This document shows positions 41,673 through 49,707 of a DNA stretch of 64,000 bases, one piece after another (the first letter of the stretch is position 1; each line of letters opens with the position of its first letter). The position numbers and the translations under genes are program-made. The notes beneath the pieces were generated by a model. That model saw nothing but the letters and a program-made list of their open reading frames with translations, did not search any database and was not told the DNA's origin. The DNA is from SIRX01 sp965213905. GTDB taxonomy: Bacteria > Actinomycetota > Rubrobacteria > Rubrobacterales > Rubrobacteraceae. The stretch is taken from assembly GCA_965213905.1 (NCBI GenBank), contig OZ243922.1, forward strand, positions 1,240,001 to 1,304,000, in the 5' to 3' direction.

Positions 41673-44027
41673 CTACCCGGCGAAGTCCTTCACGCCCTCG
41701 GTCTCCAGGCGGCCCAGGATCTCCCCGGCCCGCTCCGTTACCTGCGGTGGCAGCCCCGCGAGCCGGGCGACGTGTACACCGTAGGATGATGATTCGGCGC
41801 CTTCTTCGATGCGGTGGAGAAACACGATCTCACCCCCCACCTCCTCTACACTAGCCTTGTAGTTGCGGCAGCCGGGCAGAAGCTCCGCCAGCCGCGTCAA
41901 CTCGTGGTAGTGGGTCGCGAAGAACGTCAGCGCCTGTACGTCGTCGTGCAGGTACTCGGCGATGGCCCAGGCGAGGCTCATCCCGTCGTAGGTCGAGGTG
42001 CCGCGGCCGACTTCGTCCAGGATGACTAGGCTCCGCTCCGTGGCGCTGTTCAGGATGCTCGCCGCCTCGGTCATCTCGACCATAAACGTCGACTCTCCGC
42101 TCGCCAGCCGGTCCTCCGCCCCGACCCGGGTAAATATTCGATCCACAACGCCGAGCCTCACGCTCTCGGCCGGCACGTAGGAGCCGGTTTGGACGAGGAG
42201 CGTTACGAGGGCGACCTGCCGGAGGTAAACGGACTTTCCGGCCATGTTCGGGCCGGTCAGGATCTGCAATCGCGAGGCGCCCTCTATCCCCGTGTCGTTG
42301 GGCACGAACGGCGTCTCGGTATTGTGCTCGACGACGGGATGCCGCCCGGCGACTATGTGAATGCCCCGCTCCTCGCGGACCTCGGGGCGACAATAGCGGA
42401 GTTCGGTAGCGGCGGCGGCGAAGGAGGCGGTTACGTCCACGACGGCGACTGCGCGGGCGATGCGTTGGAGGTCGGGGGCGGCCTCTTTCACGGCGGCCCT
42501 TATCTCCGAGAGGATCTGGCGCTCCAGCCGGTCCACCTCGTCGCGGGCGCCGAGCATCTTTGATTCGTGTTCTTTTAGCTCCGTGGTGACGTAGCGGGCG
42601 TTGTGCTTTAGCGCCTTGCGGTGCTGGTAGTGCTCCGGTACCGAGCCGGTATCTTTGCCGGCCACCTCGATAAAGTACCCCTCGCCGTCCCGGTAGCCGA
42701 CCTTTAAAGTTTTGATGCCGCTCTTGAGGCGTTCCTCGGCCTCGAAGCGGGTCAGCCACTCGTGGGCGCCATCGCGGAACTCGCGGGCTTCGTCGAGTTC
42801 GGAGGAGTAGCCGGCGCGGATGATCTCACCGTCTTCCTCGCTTATGGCCGCCGCGACGAGCTCCCGAACCCCCGGCGGCTCCTCCATCGCCCCGAGTACC
42901 CGCGAAAGCAGTTGGCTGCTCTCAGCGGCCGGGGCCAGGGATTCTTTCAGGGGGCCTATTGCTTCCAGGGCGCCCTTTAGTGAGAGCAGGTCGTTCGGGG
43001 AGGCGGAGAGGCGGACTATCCGGGTGGCGATCCGCTCGATGTCCGGGATGCGGCCCAAAACGTCGCGGGTCTCTTCCCGCAGCATGTAGTCTTCCGTGAA
43101 GGCGTCGACCGCCGAGAGCCGCTGCTCGATGCGGTCTACCTCCAGCAGCGGACGTTCCAGCCAGCGGCGGAGGGTACGTTGGCCCATCGGGGTGCGGGTG
43201 CGGTCGGTGGTGGAGATCACCTCCTCCAGTCCCAGGTTCCGCCGGGTCGTCGCGTCGAGGACCATCCCGGCTTCCGGGCTGTAGGTCCTGAAGGATACGA
43301 CCTGTTCGGGCGGCGTACCGGCGCGCAGGGAACCGAGGTATTGGATCAGGGCTCCGGCGGCCCCGACGAGCGCGGGCTTCCCCTCCAATCCGAAACCCTT
43401 GAGGTTCGAGACCCCGAAGTGCTTCTTCAGCGACTGCTCCCCGGCGGAGGGTTCGAAGGTCCAACGTGGTGCCGGGCTGAACTTCGCCGGTATCTTCAGC
43501 AGGTTCTCGGCCATCGTCCGCTCGGGGACTACCAACTCCCTAGGCGACCAACGCTCCAACTCGGTGGCGATGCTTTCCTCCGGAACTTCCGTGCCGGTAA
43601 ACTCGCCGGTCGAGGCTTCGACCACCGCGACGCCCGCCGTGCCGTCCCGGACCACTACCGCCGCTAGATAATTTGCATGTCCGGCAGAGAGGACGTTGTC
43701 CTCGATCACGGTCCCGGGCGTGAGGACCTGAGATATTTCCCGGGTAAACTGCTTCGGCTTTGTCGGGTGCGGCCGCTGCTCGGCGACCGCTACAGAATGC
43801 CCCTTGCGGAGCAGCGTCGCCAGATGCTCCTGGATGGAGTGTCCGGGAACGCCGGCGAGCGGGACGCGGCCTTCACCGGCGGCCTCGCGGCTCGTCAGCC
43901 GGATCGAGAGCGCCTGCGAGATCTTCTTCGCATCCTCCTCGAACGTCTCGAAGAAAGTCCCGACCTGGTAGAAGAGGATCGTCTCCGGCGGCAACTGTGC
44001 CTTTAGCTCTGCGTATCGTCCTAGCAT
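41673..44027 (-). CDS. mutS: DNA mismatch repair protein MutS
   Basis: 784 residues, mismatch-binding ATPase. The N-terminal domain has GTFFETFEEDA, which keeps the Phe-x-Glu mismatch wedge although the usual GDFYE is altered. Connector, lever and clamp domains follow. The ATPase has Walker A GPNMAGKSVYLRQ (about 591), STFMVEMTEAASIL, Walker B LVILDEVGRGTSTYDGMSLA and ATHYHELTRL. It ends at LETEGVKDFAG and lacks the long tail of E. coli MutS that carries the beta-clamp and tetramer motifs. No Shine-Dalgarno; a promoter places the transcript start at the ATG. First gene of the mutS-antitoxin-toxin-mutL unit. Confidence 0.95.
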   Translation of the reverse strand: MLGRYAELKAQLPPETILFYQVGTFFETFEEDAKKISQALSIRLTSREAAGEGRVPLAGVPGHSIQEHLATLLRKGHSVAVAEQRPHPTKPKQFTREISQVLTPGTVIEDNVLSAGHANYLAAVVVRDGTAGVAVVEASTGEFTGTEVPEESIATELERWSPRELVVPERTMAENLLKIPAKFSPAPRWTFEPSAGEQSLKKHFGVSNLKGFGLEGKPALVGAAGALIQYLGSLRAGTPPEQVVSFRTYSPEAGMVLDATTRRNLGLEEVISTTDRTRTPMGQRTLRRWLERPLLEVDRIEQRLSAVDAFTEDYMLREETRDVLGRIPDIERIATRIVRLSASPNDLLSLKGALEAIGPLKESLAPAAESSQLLSRVLGAMEEPPGVRELVAAAISEEDGEIIRAGYSSELDEAREFRDGAHEWLTRFEAEERLKSGIKTLKVGYRDGEGYFIEVAGKDTGSVPEHYQHRKALKHNARYVTTELKEHESKMLGARDEVDRLERQILSEIRAAVKEAAPDLQRIARAVAVVDVTASFAAAATELRYCRPEVREERGIHIVAGRHPVVEHNTETPFVPNDTGIEGASRLQILTGPNMAGKSVYLRQVALVTLLVQTGSYVPAESVRLGVVDRIFTRVGAEDRLASGESTFMVEMTEAASILNSATERSLVILDEVGRGTSTYDGMSLAWAIAEYLHDDVQALTFFATHYHELTRLAELLPGCRNYKASVEEVGGEIVFLHRIEEGAESSSYGVHVARLAGLPPQVTERAGEILGRLETEGVKDFAG

Positions 44028-44033
44028 GAAACT

Positions 44034-44062
44034 ATTCTACGGCGCGAAGTCCAGCCCGTCAG
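44034..44062 (-). promoter_or_regulatory. Promoter of the mutS operon
   Basis: On the minus strand CTGACG (44057-44062) and TAGAAT (44034-44039) are 17 bp apart, and the -10 ends 6 nt before the mutS ATG. This predicts a leaderless mutS mRNA. Confidence 0.55.
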
Positions 44063-44148
44063 CCCCGGGTTCCCTTGCGGCCCGGCGCCATCGGAACGGT
44101 TACCCTATAGTCAGGATAGAGTAAGAGTTCAAAGTTGAGGAGGCAGAC

Positions 44149-44562
44149 ATGGGTACCGTAAGAGCGATGAAGTATCCGGGAGCGGGGATCCTCTTTTTCC
44201 TGGCGGTGATACATGCGAACTGGGCGCGGGGATCTTCCTGGCCGGCGGACAACGAGGAGAGCCTCGCCAGGGCTATCATCGGAGAGGAAGAGATGCCGTC
44301 TGCAAGCGCTTGCTTGGTTGTGGCCGTGTTGTTGACGCTTGGCGGGGGTTTGGTTGCGGGCTGGCCTGCGGGCAAGCCACGACTGCAGAGAATCGGGGCG
44401 GCGGGTGTCGCGGCGACGCTGGCTGCCCGTGGTCTGATCAGCGTCTTCGGGTTGATGCCGCTAACCTCTGAAACGTTTCTTTGGTGGGACCGGCGTTTAT
44501 ACTCGCCGCTCTGTCTTTTGCTGGCCGTCCTGAGCGCGGCTGGGACATTTTCGGAGCGTTGA
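44149..44562 (+). CDS. DUF3995 membrane protein
   Basis: 137 residues with about four hydrophobic helices. The motif LAVIHANWARGSSWPADNEE near the N-terminus and WWDRRLYSPLCLLLAVL at the C-terminus match DUF3995 proteins, which are small membrane proteins of unknown role. ATG start with GAGGAGG 6 nt upstream. A TATAGT-like element lies 40 bp upstream. Divergent from mutS. Confidence 0.85.
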   Translation: MGTVRAMKYPGAGILFFLAVIHANWARGSSWPADNEESLARAIIGEEEMPSASACLVVAVLLTLGGGLVAGWPAGKPRLQRIGAAGVAATLAARGLISVFGLMPLTSETFLWWDRRLYSPLCLLLAVLSAAGTFSER

Positions 44563-44670
44563 GCGTCTGGGAAGGCTTCACGTTAGAGTAGAATTGGTGT
44601 TCGGATAAAAAACCTAGCTACTCTCGCAGGTTTATGACTGTAAGCTCGTAAGGTTTCACGGAGGCGTTGG

Positions 44671-45366
44671 ATGCTCAAGGTCGGGGACTTCTCACAGCTC
44701 GGTCAGGTCTCGGTGCGGACGTTGCACCACTACGACGAGCGGGGGCTTCTCAAGCCGGTGAAGATAGATTCCCTGAGCAACTACCGCTTCTACTCGCTGG
44801 ACCGGTTGCCGCGGTTGAACCGTATTCTGGCGCCCAGGGATTTGGGGTTGTCGCTAGATCAGATCTCGGACCTGGTAGAAGATGAACTGCCGCCGGATCA
44901 ACTCCGGGGCATCTTGAAGATGCGGAGGTCGGAGATCGAGCAGCAGCTACGAAAAGCCGCCGGTACAGGCTTCGACGCCGTCTTCGAGGGCTCGGGCTCC
45001 GGGTTATCGCGGTGCCTGGTGAAACGGGGCGGCATCCTCGTCTCCTACGGCTTCACCGGCATGCTCCGGGAGAAAGGCGGCTCGCGCCTGGTTTTCGGGC
45101 TCGCCGCCGCGGTCGGCTTCTCCGGCGTATTCCTATGGAACATCCTGCCCAACGGCAAGTCCTGGGGCTTCTACGGCGTCAGCGGAACGCGCAAAAAGCA
45201 CCCCGAATGGTTCCGCGGAGACGCGCCCCGCCTCTCCGGCCGGCTGGAGCGTGGTGGGATCCAACCTGTCGCCGCCCATCGCTTCTCTATCGGAGAGGCT
45301 CCCCAGGCCCACGCGTTGCTAGACGAGGGTGGCGTAAGAGGCCACCTCGCGCTGGTGGTGGACTGA
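44671..45366 (+). CDS. MerR-type HTH fused to C-terminal half of a medium-chain dehydrogenase
   Basis: 231 residues in one uninterrupted frame. Residues 1-95 are a MerR regulator N-terminus: winged HTH (VRTLHHYDERGLLKPVKID, NYRFYSLDRL) and dimer helix (LRGILKMRRSEIEQQLRKA). From about 97 the sequence becomes the second half of a quinone-oxidoreductase/zinc-less alcohol dehydrogenase: GTGFDAVFEGSGSG, KRGGILVSYGFTGM, then HRFSIGEAPQAHALLDEGG. The GroES-like domain and the NADP glycine loop are missing, so the enzyme part cannot work alone. It is either a fusion by deletion between two neighbouring genes or a regulator with a new sensory domain. GGAGG 6 nt upstream of the ATG. Confidence 0.8.
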   Translation: MLKVGDFSQLGQVSVRTLHHYDERGLLKPVKIDSLSNYRFYSLDRLPRLNRILAPRDLGLSLDQISDLVEDELPPDQLRGILKMRRSEIEQQLRKAAGTGFDAVFEGSGSGLSRCLVKRGGILVSYGFTGMLREKGGSRLVFGLAAAVGFSGVFLWNILPNGKSWGFYGVSGTRKKHPEWFRGDAPRLSGRLERGGIQPVAAHRFSIGEAPQAHALLDEGGVRGHLALVVD

Positions 45367-45391
45367 TCCGGCAAGCTTTGGCAGGCCGAAA

Positions 45392-46351
45392 CTATTCCTC
45401 GTTTTCCGAGCCCGGCGTCCCCTTACGCTGCTGGCCGCGGGTTTTGTAGAGGGAGGCTAATATTGAGCCCGTCACCACGATCAAGATAAACGGCAGGGAG
45501 ACCCAGATTGGGACTTTTGCATCGAAGATGCCGGAGTAGATAAACTTGGCGCCGACGAAGACGAGGACTATGGAAAGTCCTATATCCAGGTAGACGAAAC
45601 GACTGATCATGCCGGCCAGCATAAAGTACAGCGGGCGCAGGCCGAGCACCGCGAAGGCGTTGGCGGACCACACGATAAACGCGCTGGAGGTTATGGAGAA
45701 GATCGCCGGTATCGAGTCCACGGCGAAGACCACGTCCGTCGTCCCAACCACGATTATCACCGCAAATAGCGGCGTCGCCATGAGTTTTCCGCCGTGCCGG
45801 ACAAAGAAGTTGTCGCCTTGAAAGTCTTCGGTCATCGGGACTATGCGACGTGTGAGCCGCAGAACCGGGTTGCGTTCCGGGTCTACCTCCGTATCGCTGT
45901 GCATCGCCATGCGGATGCCGGTGTAGATCAGGAACACCCCAAAAATGTATACGACCCACTCGTAGCGGTCGAGCAACTCCGCCCCGACCGCGATGAAAGC
46001 TCCCCGCAACACGAGCGCCCCGACGATGCCCCAAAAGAGGACCCGGTACTGGTAGCGCGAAGGCACGGCGAAAAAGGTGAAGATCAGGGCAAAGACAAAC
46101 ACGTTGTCTACCGAGAGGCTCTTCTCGACGACGTAGCCGGTGTAGTATTCGCCGCCCCGGGTAGGACCGGCCACAAACAGGACCACCAGGCCGAATAGTA
46201 GCGCCGCCCCGATCCAGAAGACGCTCATCAGCGTGGCCTGCTTGAAGGAGATCTCCCGCGACTTCCGGGCAAAGATGAACAAATCGAGCACCAACAAAAT
46301 AACTATTAAGGACGTGAACCCCACCCAGGCCCACAGGGGAAACGTCGTCAC
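45392..46351 (-). CDS. TerC-family membrane protein
   Basis: 319 residues with about nine transmembrane helices. Signatures are VVEKSLSVDNVFVFALIF and TTDVVFAVDSIPAIFSIT, the two acidic, Asp/Asn-containing half-repeats of TerC/Alx proteins, which are linked to manganese export or metallation of secreted proteins. GTG start with AAGGTGAT upstream. I looked for a manganese (yybP-ykoY) riboswitch in the leader and did not find one. The gene converges with the MerR fusion gene, 25 bp apart. Confidence 0.92.
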   Translation of the reverse strand: MTTFPLWAWVGFTSLIVILLVLDLFIFARKSREISFKQATLMSVFWIGAALLFGLVVLFVAGPTRGGEYYTGYVVEKSLSVDNVFVFALIFTFFAVPSRYQYRVLFWGIVGALVLRGAFIAVGAELLDRYEWVVYIFGVFLIYTGIRMAMHSDTEVDPERNPVLRLTRRIVPMTEDFQGDNFFVRHGGKLMATPLFAVIIVVGTTDVVFAVDSIPAIFSITSSAFIVWSANAFAVLGLRPLYFMLAGMISRFVYLDIGLSIVLVFVGAKFIYSGIFDAKVPIWVSLPFILIVVTGSILASLYKTRGQQRKGTPGSENEE

Positions 46352-46530
46352 CGGATCACCTTATTCGGTAAGATTAATATGAGTACATCTCCTCTCGCAA
46401 TTGCCTGCGGATGCTAAAACAAGGGCTCCTTACGGGCATCGGTGGCCGTTCGCCCGCCCTGTTGCAGGCCGACGCTCTTCAACCTGGAAGAGTATATTCC
46501 GGAATGCGCCAACCGTAAACTGGGTTCTGC

Positions 46531-46557
46531 CTCACGGGGCTCACGGGGCTCACGGGG
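46531..46557. repeat. Three tandem 9-bp repeats
   Basis: CTCACGGGG occurs three times head to tail without error. It lies in the 267-bp gap between terC and the carotenoid-type gene, or in its 5' extension if a GTG at 46442 is used. I see nothing else defined in this gap. Confidence 0.85.
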
Positions 46558-46618
46558 CGGCCAACACCCGGCTCGTACCGGCGTGGCATCCGGGCGGAAA
46601 ACAAGAGAGAATACCGTC

Positions 46619-47311
46619 GTGGACGATGTAGACCCCAGGGTTTCAAAGTACGCGCTCTTTTTTGCGGCGGTGTCCGCCACCTTGAACCTGGCTGATTCTG
46701 TCTGCAAGCGGGGTCCCCTCCGCGCGGCCGCGCTCTTCTTGCTGGCGACCGGGTTTGCGGCCGTCGGGGAGGCCCTGGTCACCGGGCCGTTCGGGCTCTT
46801 GCGGCATCGCACCAAACCCCGCGTCGGTGGCGTGCCGGTTGCCGTTCTGCTGTTCTGGTACAACGTTATTTGCGGCACACACGCCGCGACGGAGCGCACC
46901 CTGGCCCGGTCGCCGCTAAATGAGCTTCGTCGCCGGGAGGCGCTGCCCATCTCCACGGCGCTGGTAGCGACGAGCCTGGATCTTCTCTCGGACCCTTTCG
47001 GCCTCGACGCCGGCCTTTGGGAGTGGAAGGTAGACGGGGCGTACGCCCCGGAGGTCGCGGGCAACAACGGCCGCCGCGGCGTGCCGGCGCTGAACTACCT
47101 CGGGTGGCTTGTCATGGTCACGGGAATCGTGCTGGGCTACGTTCGGCTCTTCCCGGAAAGTAAACCCGGGGGCCGGCTGCCGATCCTACTCCTGCTGCCG
47201 GGTTATCTGGCGTCTGCGGTGTGGACGATCAAAAATCAGAGGTCTACCCACCTGCTCTACTCGGCGCTGTTTCCAGCCGCAATGTATCTCGGCCTAAAGC
47301 AGGAACGCTGA
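46619..47311 (+). CDS. Carotenoid biosynthesis-type (DUF422/CruF-like) membrane protein
   Basis: 230 residues from GTG 46619 with about six to seven hydrophobic helices. The motif ATSLDLLSDPFGLDAGLWEW and NNGRRGVPALNYLGWLVMV match the DUF422 carotenoid-biosynthesis family, whose CruF members hydrate the carotenoid psi-end. Other carotenoid genes are not adjacent, so the reaction is uncertain. In-frame starts further upstream (to 46442) give a non-protein-like extension crossing tandem repeats. The 3' end overlaps the long form of the next gene by about 90 bp. Confidence 0.75.
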   Translation: MDDVDPRVSKYALFFAAVSATLNLADSVCKRGPLRAAALFLLATGFAAVGEALVTGPFGLLRHRTKPRVGGVPVAVLLFWYNVICGTHAATERTLARSPLNELRRREALPISTALVATSLDLLSDPFGLDAGLWEWKVDGAYAPEVAGNNGRRGVPALNYLGWLVMVTGIVLGYVRLFPESKPGGRLPILLLLPGYLASAVWTIKNQRSTHLLYSALFPAAMYLGLKQER

Positions 47312-48249
47312 ACGGCATTCCGGCGATCCTGGACGTGGACCCCGGCCACGACGACGCCGTAGCCCTGATGATGGCCTGCGGCGCTTCCCGGAAGGGAGAC
47401 CTCGACCTGCGGGCCGTCACGACCGTCGCCGGAAACGTGGAGTTGGAGAAGACCACTTACAACGCGCTACGGGTGCTGTCGCTTATAGGACGCCCGGACA
47501 TACCGGTAGCGGCCGGTGCCGCAGCCCCGCTCGCCCGCGACCTGCACACCGCCTACGACATCCACGGCGAGAGCGGGCTGGACGGGCCGGAAGAGATACC
47601 GCCCCCCACTTTCGAGTCCGACGACCGCGACGCCGTGCAGCTCATCGCCGACACCCTGAGTGAATCTCCCGAACCCGTAACCCTCATCCCGGTCGGACCG
47701 CTCACAAACGTCGCCCTGTTCCTGCGCGAACATCCGGACCTCAAAGATAAGGTCGCGCACATCTCGCTCATGGGCGGCAGCATCGGGCTGGGCAACACGA
47801 CGCCCGCCGCAGAGTTCAACGTCTACGTGGACCCCGAAGCCGCCCGCGAAGTTTTCGGCTCCGGTTTGCCCATAACCATGAGCGGCCTCGACGTGACGCA
47901 TCAGGCGGGAGCCGGCCCGGAAGAGCGGGGGCGGCTGCGCGAGACCGGCGAGGCCGGCCGCGTGGTGGCAGGATTTTTGAAATACTTCGCCGGGACCTAC
48001 GAAGGCGTCTTCGGCTTCGACGCCCCGCCGCTCCACGATCCCGTAGCCGTCGCGGCGGTACTGCAACCCGGGCTTCTGCAGACCCGCCCGATGCGGGTGG
48101 ACGTGGAGTGCGAGAGCAACCTGACGCGGGGCGAGACCGTGTGCGACTACTACGGCGTCAAAGGTCTCCCGGCGAACGCCGAGATTAGTGTGGAGTTGGA
48201 CCGGGAAGGCTTCTTCGGGTTGTTGTACGAGTCTCTAGAAGGCCTGTAG
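47221..48249 (+). CDS. Inosine/uridine-preferring nucleoside hydrolase
   Basis: Calcium-dependent N-ribohydrolase that releases the base from ribonucleosides. The metal-binding signature DVDPGHDDAVALMMA is preceded by only a few residues in homologues. MGGSIGLGNTTPAAEFNVYV and the later DVTH motif supply the other ligands. The only ATG/GTG/TTG in this frame upstream of the signature is GTG 47221, which overlaps the preceding gene by 91 bp and adds an odd 30-residue leader. A CTG at about 47317, right after AGGAAC and the stop of the upstream gene, may be the true start. Function of the core is secure. Confidence 0.88.
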   Translation: MDDQKSEVYPPALLGAVSSRNVSRPKAGTLNGIPAILDVDPGHDDAVALMMACGASRKGDLDLRAVTTVAGNVELEKTTYNALRVLSLIGRPDIPVAAGAAAPLARDLHTAYDIHGESGLDGPEEIPPPTFESDDRDAVQLIADTLSESPEPVTLIPVGPLTNVALFLREHPDLKDKVAHISLMGGSIGLGNTTPAAEFNVYVDPEAAREVFGSGLPITMSGLDVTHQAGAGPEERGRLRETGEAGRVVAGFLKYFAGTYEGVFGFDAPPLHDPVAVAAVLQPGLLQTRPMRVDVECESNLTRGETVCDYYGVKGLPANAEISVELDREGFFGLLYESLEGL

Positions 48250-48485
48250 GGGGTTGAATTTCGACCGTCGGGCTTTGAATTTGGAATCTAACCCGGTAGG
48301 GATGTGTGCAGGGGCTCGCTTTTATTGTGGATCGCCCGAATGTGAAGATGCACCGCCACGCTTCCGTACGGGTGTTTTACACTCTCAGTGGTCCGTTTTG
48401 CGCCTCCATCGGCGGGACGGACTACCCGCACGGGTGCCGGGGAGAGATCGGCTTAGGATAGAAGAGCAACTGTCTACGGAACGCC

Positions 48486-49043
48486 TTACAACTCTTCGGC
48501 CGTGGGGCGTTTCTTGTTGCGGGGGCGTCCGGGGAACGGGATGCCGGAGAGCTTAGGGATCGGCAGGGAACTGACCATCAGGAGGCTCAGGACCAGGATT
48601 CCCGCCAGTACGAGCAGGGGATTGAGGTCCGGGATGGCGAACCCCGCCAGCATTACCCCGGCGGGAGGTATCGGCAGGCCGACGAAGTGGTTCGGGCGCT
48701 TCACGAGGGGGAACCGGGCGAGCCGCAGGGCGCCGCACACGAGGTAGAGAACGCACGCCGCCGGTCCGAAGACCGGGGTGGCGTTCAGGGTAGAAAGGTA
48801 GACGGCGACGGCGGGGACCACCCCGAAAGAGACCAGGTCGGCCAGGGAGTCCAGGTTGCCGCCGAAGTCTCCGTCGCAGTCATTTTTTCGGGCCACGGCG
48901 CCGTCCAGAACGTCCAGGGCCGCGGCGGCCAGGACCAGGCCGGCGGCTTCGGTGTAATTTCCCCGGATGGCGAGGAGTAATGCTAGAAACCCTGCGGCGA
49001 GGTTGCCACAGGTGATCAGGGTCGGCAGCGGCGGCACGTTCAC
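48486..49043 (-). CDS. pssA: CDP-diacylglycerol-serine O-phosphatidyltransferase
   Basis: 185-residue membrane enzyme that makes phosphatidylserine from CDP-diacylglycerol and serine. The CDP-alcohol phosphotransferase motif is complete: DVLDGAVARKNDCDGDFGG continuing NLDSLAD. About six transmembrane helices. It starts 1 bp after the stop of psd (TGACGTG), so translation is coupled. Third gene of the unit pmtA-psd-pssA. The 236-bp gap on the other side (48250-48485) shows no convincing gene. Confidence 0.92.
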   Translation of the reverse strand: MNVPPLPTLITCGNLAAGFLALLLAIRGNYTEAAGLVLAAAALDVLDGAVARKNDCDGDFGGNLDSLADLVSFGVVPAVAVYLSTLNATPVFGPAACVLYLVCGALRLARFPLVKRPNHFVGLPIPPAGVMLAGFAIPDLNPLLVLAGILVLSLLMVSSLPIPKLSGIPFPGRPRNKKRPTAEEL

Positions 49044-49044
49044 G

Positions 49045-49707
49045 TCAGCCAGCGTCCCGGTAGCGGGCTATCGGGGTGAGGCCGGCCCGGACTTTGTCTC
49101 CGGGCTTTACGAGGAAGGAGACCTCGCCGGGCGGCAGCAACACGTCCGTACGGGAGCCGAAGTGGATCAGGCCTATACGTTCGCCGGCTTTTACGCTCTG
49201 CCCCTCCTCGACCCAGGGTGAAATGCGGCGGGCGATCATGCCCGCCCGCTGCACCACGACGAATGGACCCCGTCCCCCCTCGAACAACGTCCGGTTGCTA
49301 TGGTTCTCCTCAACCCCACCGAAAAGCGCCGGCGCGTAGCCGCCTTCTTCTACCTTCATCTTATCGATTCTGCCTCCAAACGGGCTCCGGTTTACGTGGA
49401 CGTTGTGCAAATTGAGAAACACGCTAACCCGTCCGGCCCGGCCACCGGCCATCCAGGGTTCGTCTACCTCGTCTACGTCCGTGACCAGCCCATCGGCGGC
49501 GGCGTACACTACGCCGGGCTCCGGCTTCAGGTGACGCTCCGGGTCCCGGAAGAACAGCAACGTGAGGGCCGCAGCAGATAGGAATATCCAGCCGGCAAGT
49601 CGTATCGTCCTCTGTTCGACAAACCTTGCGGCGAGCAGCGCCAGGATACCGGCTAGAAAAGGCCAGGCTGCGTAGACGCGCGCGATCTTCCAGCTTCGGG
49701 CCGTCAA
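49045..49707 (-). CDS. psd: Phosphatidylserine decarboxylase
   Basis: 220-residue proenzyme of the short (archaeal/actinobacterial) type that converts phosphatidylserine to phosphatidylethanolamine. Two N-terminal membrane helices (about 10-50) are followed by FLNLHNVHVNRSPFGG and the self-cleavage site HFGSRTD, in which Ser185 becomes the pyruvoyl group. Its start overlaps the pmtA stop by 4 bp. With pssA directly after, both steps from CDP-diacylglycerol to PE are encoded together. Confidence 0.93.
   Translation of the reverse strand: MTARSWKIARVYAAWPFLAGILALLAARFVEQRTIRLAGWIFLSAAALTLLFFRDPERHLKPEPGVVYAAADGLVTDVDEVDEPWMAGGRAGRVSVFLNLHNVHVNRSPFGGRIDKMKVEEGGYAPALFGGVEENHSNRTLFEGGRGPFVVVQRAGMIARRISPWVEEGQSVKAGERIGLIHFGSRTDVLLPPGEVSFLVKPGDKVRAGLTPIARYRDAG

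Noticed and set aside
46352..46440. Manganese (yybP-ykoY) riboswitch before terC
   Set aside because: TerC genes often have it, but the short leader shows none of the conserved loop sequences.
46531..46557. CRISPR-like array
   Set aside because: Three 9-bp units without spacers are a simple tandem repeat; no cas genes in the window.
48254..48556. 100-codon frame after the nucleoside hydrolase
   Set aside because: Cys/Arg-rich unlikely composition, no ribosome site, overlaps the 3' end of pssA on the other strand.
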